A stretch of DNA of 64,000 nucleotides from Posidonia oceanica (taxonomy: Eukaryota > Streptophyta > Magnoliopsida > Alismatales > Posidoniaceae), in the NCBI GenBank assembly GCA_037176725.1, contig JAZBRS010000060.1, positions 58,122,001-58,186,000 on the forward strand, in the 5' to 3' direction. Of this stretch, positions 55,727 through 64,000 are shown piece after piece. A program made the position numbers and the translations under genes. Numbering within the stretch: position 1 is the stretch's first letter; every line of letters begins with the position of its first letter. Below the pieces are notes generated by a model that did no database searches, was not told where the DNA came from, and saw only the letters and a program-made list of their open reading frames with translations.

Positions 55727-58687
55727 TTCTATGGCTTGGGACACACGGGCGGCTTGGAACACGCGAAGGAAAGCCTCGCGATGCTCGGCAGAAGTGTGTA
55801 TCAGGTCCCAGATGGATATGTCGGCCTTAACCTTTTTGAGCTGGGAAGTGATGCCGGCTTTAGGTTGGCATTTCTTGGTAGCAGGTGGTACGGTTTTAGG
55901 AACAGGTTCAACTATGGTGGGTTCAAGAGGCTGGCCTGAAGGTAGTAGGGCTGTAGGCTGGACTAAGGGCAGGGGCATTGCTGGTTCTGGGTGACTAGGC
56001 CTGGCTACTGGTGCCGGAGGTCTGTAGACCTTCCCCGATCGCGTCACTTCCGCACACATTTCCGTGGCGTAGCTGTAAGGTACGCGATGGGTATCCCGGG
56101 TTAGGTTGATAACCACGGGAGCACGTGCTGCGAGCACGAGAGGGGCTACAGGCTGAGGAGGGCATGGATAGGAGGGTGGCTGGGAAGGCAAGCTAGGCGG
56201 GGATTGAGGTCTTGCTAATAGGTGTACGGGAAACTCTGGCTGAGGTCTGGCTAAGAGATGTATTGGGGCTTGGGCCCGGGAAAGCATGGCGGTTGATGCA
56301 GGAGGACGCTCCGGCCTGGTGCGCGGTCGGATCATATGAACGCCCGACTCGGAATCGGCGACAGCTACAAGATAGAGAGAGACTGGAAAGGGAGTAGAAA
56401 CATCATGGATAAGCTCGGAAGGATCTACCACAGACGTGAGAGATCCGGAAGGAAACAAAGAGTGGATTCCTGAGGTCCCTGCGCCTCCTGAATAGGAGTG
56501 CTCCGGCAGGGGTCGGCGGACAACATTAGCTGGGATAGATGCTGATGCAGGTGCATGAGATGGTGCAGAAGTGGATGCCTCGTGCGTGTCGATCACAATC
56601 GTTCCCGATTCGATCAGATCCTGGATAGCATTCCGGAGGGTGAAGCAATTATCAGTCGAATGCCCGACGCTTCGATGAAAATCGCAGAAAAGGTTCGCCT
56701 TAAACCAATGCAGTAGTGGGTTTGGTGGCGGGCGAACCTCTGGAAATTTCAGGAGCGACGCAACCTTCGGGAGGACGGCAGTGAGCGGTTCCACCAGTGG
56801 GGCGAATTTCCGCTTCTCAATGGGTGGCCGTCTCGGCCTCTGGAATTGTCCTTGCTGAACCGGTGCGGCAGGATAGACCGGTCGAGCGGTGGTAGTGATC
56901 TGTGGTGTGGGGTGTGCCCTAGGTGCAGGTGCGTAATAGATCTGAGGAGGGGCAGGCCGGGACGCCAAACGGACGGGCGCAGCAGGGGAGTCGACGTATG
57001 CGACAACGGGCTTCGGCGGATCCTTCCTCTTGGGACGATTGTTGTTGAGGCTGCTGTTGTTGTTGATGGTGTTGCTGCTGCTGCCGTTGTTGCTGGCGGG
57101 GGCCTGCTTGGCAAGCACAGAGAGTGCGGGGAAGTTGCCACTCTGCAACGAACTCTCTACGCGAGTGCCAGCTCGGATCAAAGCAGTGAAGGTTGTGACA
57201 GGTTGGATGCTAAGCAAAGCTCCGGTAGATGGCTGTGCCCCTTTTATGATGATCTCGATAGACTCCTCGTCGGAGGGCCTATCTCGAACTTGCGAGGCAA
57301 GGGCATGCCAGTGGCCGACGTACTCCCCGAACGGCTCACCCGGATTCTGCTTGATTGCGATCAAGTCTGCGTGCTTCGGGACCAGATCGAGGTTGAAGGA
57401 GTACTGTTCCAAGAACGCCTGGCTTAGGTCGTTCCAAGTCTTGATCGTAGCCATGTCAAGCGAGGTGAACCACTTGAGGGCCGGACCAGACAAACTTTTC
57501 TGGAACAGGCGGATCAGCAACCTCTCGTCCGCCTGGAGTTGGGCGAGATCACCGCAGTACGCCTTCAGATGGGCTATGGGGCAGCCCCTACCATCATACT
57601 TCTCAAAGTCTGGTATTTTGAACTTTGGGGGGAGTACCGCCTCTGGGAAACAGCAGAGGTCTCGGAACTGGTAGGTCTGGTGGTCCGTGCCCTGCACTAG
57701 ACGCAGTGCCTTCTCCAGAACATCCATCCTGTTGTTGATGGGGTCTGGAATAGCTGCTACAGGTGATGGGGCAACGGGGCCAGGGACCACGTATGCCGAT
57801 TGGGTCGCACCGAGGTGCTCCTCCGGATCTACCATCACGTCGCCTGGTGATGCAAGGTGATGGCCGGCATACCCGTGCTGTGGTGGAGTGCAAGGAGGGA
57901 TGCATGTGGAATTCTGAGCCTGATGCAAAGGGGGAGGATAGATGGTATGCTGTGTGGTGGGTGCAGGATGATGGAGCATCAGAGGCCGTATCGGGGCGGT
58001 GCCGAGGGACGGGCCTGCGAGATGCTGTGCTCCCACCAGTCCGAATGACTGGCCACCAGGTGGCGGAGGTGCATGCTGTGTGTGGTGCGGTGCAGATGCC
58101 AGAGGCGGGATACGTGCCCCCATCGTCGGAACCGTGAGCAGTTGGGACGATGGTCTAGGCGGAAGTGCAGAGTGCAATGCAAGATGTGCGAGAGCAGGCC
58201 GCACAGGGACCTCAGGAACAATAGGAGGGGAAGGAGGGCGGACTGATAGAGCTATACCCTGCAGCCGCTGGATAGTGTCCAACAGTTGCTGGTACTACTC
58301 TTCAGGTGTCCCGTCGGTGGGAACACTGAATTGCAGTGCTGGCGAGGAGCCAGAGCCAAGAGATCCGGACTGTCCAGGAGATTGGAGTCCTAGGGCGAGA
58401 GTCGCCGCAGCAGAAGGGGGGTCAAAAGTGACAAATCCCTGAGAAGGTGGGGTCAGTGGTGCCTCCAGAACACGAGAAGTGGCCATCAAGATAGACTCGG
58501 CGACCGGATCAGGAGGAGCGAGTGTCTGCCACTGTCCCACAGCAAACTGGGGTGCCCCAGACGACAGAAGGGAAAATCCTGGCGTCACAGAGGGCACAGA
58601 AGGGTTAGAAACGGGAACCGGAGGGGCCGGAGCGGGAACCACCTCCGAGGCAAGGGCAAGAGGGGGTTCGACGGTGCGCTGGGCCAT
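55727..58687 (-). pseudogene. Outer gag and start of pol (interrupted)
   Basis: Start is the ATG at 58687 (MAQ), chosen because the context gtcagcaATGgcccag is shared by all three elements. A TAG at 58297-58295 (CAG in inner element 2) breaks the N-terminal low-complexity part. The capsid-type retrotransposon gag domain follows (LIRLFQKSLSGPALKWF, then LSQAFLEQYSFNLDL), then a Q/N/P-rich stretch and a zinc-knuckle-like motif, CDFHRSVGHSTDNC. At the gag-pol boundary the codon at 56515-56513 is CGA, where inner element 2 has TAA, so here Gag and Pol form one frame. The frame runs into the LTR of inner element 2 at 55721. Confidence 0.9.
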
Positions 58688-59989
58688 TGCTGACCGAGAG
58701 CGAGTCAAAATGGGGCTGCGATGAGGGAAAAGGGGACGGGCTCTACGAGGAGCTATACTCGCAAAGACGAGTAGCTCAGAAAGAGATGGTCGAGCACGAG
58801 TGTCTCAGCAGAGATGTCAGCAAGGGGGGAACCGGAGCTCCGGCTAAGGAGATCGCTTACTGAACTCTGTTAAAGACACAACAGGAAACTAGGGTTAAAA
58901 AAGAAAGAAATGCAAAATGCATTAAGTTATGGCATGAATGTCATGTATGCTTTCTAGCATGCTCTCTCTCTCACCAATCTAGTGCTCCCTAGCTGGTAGT
59001 CTACTCCGGATATCCACAAGCATACGGATCACCGACTCAAGTCAGAAAAGTAGGCCCCCTGTCTAACTCCCGGCCCAAAGCTCAGGTAATGACAGGGTGG
59101 TGCGTTGGTGGCCTCAACCTCGCCTAAGCGTAGGAAGTACCCTCCACTAACACCGACACGACCTCGGACAAGGGGGGACAGACCGACCGACTCACACCAT
59201 GCCAAAGCATCGGGGTGAGAGGCCGGGACCATCCTTCGCAAACTGATAGGTGGACTCAGATGAGAAGATGCATGCCCTATATGATGCTTATGCAAATGAT
59301 TAGAGTTTTTTTTTATCTTGCGTATTTTATTAACTCCAAGAGGGTGGAAGTGTGTTGGTGGCTCTAGTTACCTTAGATCTTATTTTTACTTGCCGTTTTT
59401 AGTTAACCACAGAAAGACAATCAGTCTCTACTATCCTGGGCATGGCATTGTGCGAAAGGGAAGAAAATCAATCAACCATGGCAAGCAATCAACATACAAC
59501 AAAACAAAAGGCAGGTGCATGGCATGTGCGAGTGTTCGTGAGCATGATGGTGAAGGGAAAGCATTCATCAGGACAAAATGCATATATACAGAGCATGTGC
59601 GTGTGTAGTGACATAGCAAACGTGCAAAAGCAAACATTCATCATTCAAAAGGCATGTATTGTTGCCAAACAAGTATGTAGTCATGCATTATGCGGGAAAT
59701 AAAGCAATAAAAGCAAGTAAGGCAAGGAAAGTAAAGACTAGTAAGCTGTAAAGGAAGTAAGAGCATAAGCAAGACAATAGGCAAATAAACAAGCAGAGAA
59801 GCAGAGCCAAGCAAAAGAGAGCGCAAACCGAGGCGAAAGAGATGCAAAACCTAAGCAAACTAGCGACGAAGCGACTTGCTAGGAGCTTGCACAGAAAAGC
59901 GAGCAAAACAGGCAAAGAAGGCACAAAAGGCAAACAAAGAAAGCAAATCCCAAGCGAGCGAAAGCGAAGGCGAAAGCCGGAGTCTAGTA
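58688..59989 (-). other. 5' leader between primer site and gag (outer)
   Basis: Non-coding, homologous to the leaders at 48458-49768 and 18784-20057. It holds a candidate splice acceptor about 180 nt before gag (sense TTTAACAG, AG at 58868-58867). No upstream ORF1 of the kind found in classical Ogre elements is visible. Confidence 0.7.
58867..58868 (-). promoter_or_regulatory. Candidate splice acceptor before gag (outer)
   Basis: The sense strand CCTGTTGTGTCTTTAACAG, at the position homologous to the element 2 acceptor. Confidence 0.35.
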
Positions 59990-60008
59990 GTCCCCAGCAG
60001 AGTCCCCA
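59990..60008 (-). promoter_or_regulatory. Primer binding site, outer element (degenerate)
   Basis: The + strand gtccccagcagagtcccca is the same tRNA-Arg-type site with two mismatches, including one next to the CCA. It abuts the outer LTR at 60010 and confirms that boundary. The mismatches fit an old copy. Confidence 0.82.
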
Positions 60009-60699
60009 CTGTAGTAATCCCAGTGTTCGGATCGTCCATGCACATTGCCAAAGCTCGTGTGCACCGATCAGAATCAGGTTCACTATAAGCGGCTATGTCC
60101 GAGAAGGAAAACCTAACTCGAAAACATTTAAAGAGGGAAAAAGAGGAAGAAAAGAAGAAGATAAGACAAAATCGGAGTCGCCACCAAGTCTATTAAATCG
60201 GGAGACAAGGAAAACCAGGGAAATGCATGAATAACCACGCAAAACCAAGCAAAAGATGCAATGCAAGGCAATGCAGAAGAAATAAGATGCAAATGAGTGC
60301 AAATGATGTGACTCGTGCCTAGGATAAGGGCAATATGGTCATTGCGGGTCAAGAGAGGGTAAGGACTCCTGTTACGCGCGGGGAAGGTGTTAGGCACCCC
60401 CGACACGCCCGAGAATCGGTCTTTCTAGGCTTACGCTCGCATACGCAGGGAAATGCAAACTTTAGATGCCTAAGTGCCAATGAATGCTTATCTAGATGCT
60501 CAAAGGTGTGCTCTAAGTGAGGGAATGCAGTGCAGGAAAGTAAACGTACAATCTAAGCGCTCAGCAACGCTGTCTGAGTTCCGAACCGGGCGCAACCTAG
60601 CTCGTGAGAACTCTAGGCAGTAAGCATCACTGCCCTACATGCGAATGCAGGCGATAAAACAAAACAACAGTGAAAACAGGCAATGCGGGCGACATGCAA

Positions 60700-61610
60700 G
60701 GGAAATAACGCAAAACACGTGGAATGGTGCGAGAAACGAAGCAAGAACGCAAAATGATGCAAGAAACGAGGCCGACACGCGAAACGATGCGAGAACGGAA
60801 CAAGAATGCGAAGCAGTGCGGGAAAACGAAAAGGGGCGCAAAATAGAGCAAGAAAACAAAGTGGCACGCAAAACGGGGCGAGAAAACGAGAGGGCACGCA
60901 AAACGGTGCGGGAAAGCGAAGCTGCACGCAAAACGGAGCAAGAAAACCAAAGGGCATGCAAATGGTGCAAGACAAAGAAGCGGCATGCAAAACGGAGCGA
61001 GAAAACGAAGCTGCACGCAAAACGGAGCAAGAAAACCAAAAGGCATGCAAAACAGAGCGAGAAAACGAAGCTGCACGCAAAACGGAGCAAGAAAACCAAA
61101 GGACATGTAAAACGGAGCGAGAAAACCAAAGGACACGCAAAACGGAGCGGAAAACGGGAGGGCACGCAAAATTGTGCAAGACAAAGAAGCGGCACGCAAA
61201 ACGGTGCGGGAAAACAGAACTACGCGCAAAACGGAGCAAGAAAACCAAAGGGCACGCAAAACGAAGCGAGAAAACGAAGCTGCACGCAAAACGGAGCAAG
61301 AAAACCAAAGGACACGTAAAACGGAGCGAGAAAACCAAAGGACACGCAAAAAGGAGCGAGAAAACGGGAGGGCACGCAAAACGGTGCAAGACAAAGAAGC
61401 AGCACGCAAAACGGTGCAGGAAAACAGAACTATGTGCAAAACGGAGCAAGAAAACCAAAGGGCACGCAAAACGGAGCGAGAAAACGGGAGGGCACGCAAA
61501 ACGGTGCAAGACAAAGAAGCGGCATGCAAAACGGTGCGGGTAAACAGAACTATGCGCAAAACGGAGCAAGAAAACTAAAGGGCACGCAAAACGGTGCCAA
61601 AACTGCGAGA
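60700..61610. repeat. Expanded 30-bp LTR minisatellite (outer LTR)
   Basis: About 30 tandem units of exactly 30 bp in the clear parts: cgcaaaacgg, then ten bases such as agcgagaaaa or tgcaagacaa, then ten variable bases. Neighbouring unit types recur in order, suggesting higher-order blocks. Because 30 is a multiple of three and stops are rare, several frames on both strands stay open for 200-360 codons; these are artefacts of the repeat. Confidence 0.88.
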
Positions 61611-63781
61611 TAAAACCTCGGAAAAAGCCGTGCAAATGCAAATGCGAGGAAAAGATTAGGAGCAGTAGAAGGGAGGTAGAACAACGCATGTGTGAGAACA
61701 GGCGCTGTTCGGGGCCACACAGAGTAGGTGTGAAGACCTACAAAGGGGAGAGTGAGCAAACGGGGGGATTACCACCTCTCTTGCGACCATTTCCCACTAA
61801 ACCGTTCCACGGTGTATCTCGCACGCTGCCCAAAGCTCGCGATGCGATCGGATCGTGGAAAAGGGGGAAGAAAGTCACATTAAGTGGTGAATCCAGGGAA
61901 AACTCAACACAAAACGCCCAAGAGTACGCGAAACAGGGATCTGAGTTGGTAGACAAGAAAAGGAGGCCCTATTCTACATGCTTAAAGAGACAGAAATCGA
62001 AAACGAGGAAAACTATGCAAATGAATGCGATGCAGGGGTTCAGGAGGACATACCTGGAAATCCGGGAGCCTGATCTGAGATCTGCTTGGTCCATGATGAA
62101 GAGCGCTTCGCTGCGGTCGCCTGGGCAGCTTACTTGAGAAGATCCAACGGCTGGATCGGAAGATATCGTAGCTTCATGGCAAAAGGGCCAGAACAGGGGA
62201 GAAGAACATATCTAAGTGTTCAGGAGGTCCTAGGGATGTGCAAAAGGTCCTCCCAGGTGAAAGGGAGCTAAAGGTGCTTAGTGTGTGCAAAAGGATGCTA
62301 AAATGCAAAGCTAAATGAATGCAGAATGCAAGCACAAGCAAGAAGAAACAAGGGGAACAAACTTGGAAAAGACAGGAGTTCAAAAGCATTTTTGAAAAAA
62401 GAAAAAGGGGTAAAATGCAAATTTTCACAAAAGATGGGGTCCACAGAGGAGGGTTTTGAAAACAGGAGAAGGCAGAGGGTTATTTTGCAAAAGACTGGGT
62501 TGAGAAAGCTATTTTGAAAAGAGGGTATGCATCAGAAGAAGTTTTGAAAACAAAAGGAGGTCAGAATGCAATTTTGAAAAAAACTGGGGTCTAAAGTGCA
62601 AATTTTCCAGGAAACAGGGTTCTGGGGAGTCCGGGAGTGCAAGTGGAGGGTCTACATGCAATTTTGTAAGCATAGGAGCTAAGATGCAACTTTAGGGGCA
62701 AAACAGTCTTTTTACATGGTTTTTAAAGGATGCAAGGACCTATGTGTGATTTTTGAATCATGTAGGGGTCAAATATGCAATTTTATATGGAAAACATGCT
62801 CTGAAAACAGAAAGACAGGACTGATGTGCAATTTTTTAAAAATGCAGGGTTGAAAATGCAATGCAATAAGCTAAAATGCATGCAAAATGGCTACTGTGCA
62901 TTTAAAAAGGACCTAGATGTAAAAAAGAAAAAACAGAAGGTAAAAATATGCAATGCAGTATGCAAAAATTAAAAATGGGACCTAAGTTGCTACAGTGCAG
63001 TGGACCTAAATGCAAAAACAATGAAATGCAGGGACACAGGATGCAATATTGTATGGTAAAATTGTTGCATTTAAATTAAATGACCTACTGCAAGACCTAT
63101 GTGCAAAAATTGAAAACAGAGGGGCTGATGCATAAAATTTTATAACTAGAAAGCACAGTGAATGGACTAAAAAGCAAATACAGAGAAACACAAATATTTT
63201 ATGCAATTTAGTATGGTTTCAGTTCAAAAATCAGCAGATTAAATCAAAAAAGGACCGGAATGCAAAATGACAAGAACTCAGACCAGAAATGCAATATTTG
63301 CAAGAAAACTAAGGTAACTGAAAAATAAATGAACAGTAAAATGGCCGACGGCCATGGACACTGTAGCAGCAAGCTGCCAGCGTCCATGAACGCCGGCACA
63401 GGGACGCTGGGGAGGCGCAGACCGGCGGGGAGGCGTCTCCAGGACTTGACGGAGGGCGGATGATGCTCGGCGGAGTTCGACGCGGGCTGGAACTAGCCGG
63501 AGAAGCCACCGGAGGTCTGCAGAGCTTCAGACGAGCATTCCGGGCGATCGGCGCGACGACGCGGCGATCTGAAGGCCGGAGCATGTTCCTGAGGCTCATG
63601 CAGACCGGAGGGTGCTGCTGGAAGGCTGTTCTGCTGACCGGAGCGGAGGGACGCGCGAAGGGACTCGCCGGAGAAGACGACTCTGGCCGGAGAGGCCACC
63701 GGCGCAGGAGCGAAGCAAGACTTATTCTAAGGGGGGGAAAAGCAAGAGGGGAGGAAGATGATGCTAAAGGAAGAGGGTTTT

Positions 63782-63783
63782 AC
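63782..63783 (-). promoter_or_regulatory. Candidate splice donor (outer LTR)
   Basis: The sense strand GACAG|GTAAAA at the homologous place. A donor-like GTA is kept in three diverged LTR types although the bases on both sides differ. Confidence 0.4.
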
Positions 63784-64000
63784 CTGTCTCCGCGTCTAAG
63801 GAGGCCTCCCGACGTAGGTGGTTTCTGAAGTCGCCGGTGGAGCTCGTCCAGTCGCTGCGGACGCCGTCTGCTGCTCGCGAGGATTGGGATCACCTCCACG
63901 GAGCCTTCCGGTGCTTCCCGGATGGTTGGACGCGAGCTGCGAAGGCCGGAGGGAGATTCGGTTGATCGCGGGTTCACAGAGACAGCCGGGGGTCGGGGGG

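Larger units (their letters stand above)
55722..64000 (-). mobile_element. Outer Tat-lineage element, 5' part (right segment)
   Basis: This is the 5' portion of the outer element: its 5' LTR from 60010 past the window edge, primer binding site, a 1.3-kb leader, gag and the start of pol. Its first five bases, gcagg (55722-55726), are the target duplication of inner element 2. Its LTR is clearly more diverged from the other four LTRs than those are within their pairs, and two elements have landed inside it. It is therefore the oldest of the three. Confidence 0.92.
60010..64000 (-). repeat. 5' LTR of outer element, truncated by window edge
   Basis: It starts tgtagtaatccc at 60010, right after a primer site, and is homologous throughout to the other LTRs (atgca-rich zone 62280-63330, GC-rich zone from 63340). 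Two features are private to it: about 44 extra bases starting roughly 12 nt in from the terminus (about 60022-60066), and a strongly expanded 30-bp minisatellite (about 60700-61600). Its U3 part lies beyond the window, so length and target duplication cannot be checked. Confidence 0.9.

Noticed and set aside
1000..58687. Reassigned or suppressed amber codon in these elements
   Set aside because: In nine of ten cases the sister copy has plain CAG and the sites are not shared between elements, so independent decay is simpler.
60613..61689. Open frames of up to 358 codons on both strands in the outer LTR
   Set aside because: They follow from a 30-bp stop-poor tandem repeat; all frames are open at once and no family is recognisable.
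1..64000. Host protein-coding gene
   Set aside because: Every stretch can be assigned to one of three nested elements except 14731-16186, which shows no recognisable protein.

Overview
This is plant nuclear DNA built entirely of nested long terminal repeat (LTR) retrotransposons; I see no host gene. The lineage is Ty3/gypsy, Tat (Ogre/Retand-like). The reasons are a degenerate first RNase H followed by a second RNase H, an integrase without chromodomain, a G-patch after the protease, a tRNA-Arg-type primer binding site, very large LTRs (5.6-6.0 kb) starting TGTTGACACCCC on the sense strand, and 5-bp target duplications. Protein style reminds me of pomegranate (Punica granatum) retroelements, but that is recollection only. 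All three elements lie on the minus strand, so their 5' ends are at the higher coordinates.

Layout. An old OUTER element runs through the window. Its 5' LTR begins at 60010 and continues past the right edge. Its gag-pol lies in pieces at 58687-55727, 27689-25721 and 7332-3547, its extra 3' ORF at 2286-1000, and its 3' repeat zone runs off the left edge. INNER ELEMENT 2 (27695-55721, 28.0 kb, duplication gcagg) sits in the outer element's gag-pro region. It is complete: LTR, primer site, gag, pol, a DUF7745/plant-mobile-domain-like ORF, a structured repeat zone, polypurine tract, LTR. INNER ELEMENT 1 (7338-25715, 18.4 kb, duplication actgc) sits in the outer pol between protease and RT. It has full LTRs, primer site, polypurine tract and gag, but no pol, so it is a non-autonomous gag-only element. 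By eye, element 2 LTRs differ at about 13 substitutions in 5.9 kb and element 1 LTRs at about 60 in 5.6 kb, giving the order outer (oldest), then element 1, then element 2.

Coding state. Gag and Pol share one reading frame in the outer element and element 2. Ten amber stops break the frames across the three elements, and nine of them sit where a sister copy has CAG, as expected from C-to-T decay of methylated CHG sites. Only one frameshift was found (outer protease, near 27437).

Most unusual signal. The zone between the last ORF and the 3' polypurine tract is an array of small inverted repeats with compensatory changes. In element 2 (34310-35064) five successive units of about 110-135 bp are each closed by their own 8-13 bp stem. 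The stems differ between units but remain complementary within each unit, and each encloses two to four short hairpins. Related hairpin arrays occur in the other two elements. The polypurine tract lies in the loop of an 11-bp stem, next to a 154-nt block identical between elements 1 and 2. This looks like a conserved structured RNA (or DNA cruciform) region that I do not recognise from described elements.
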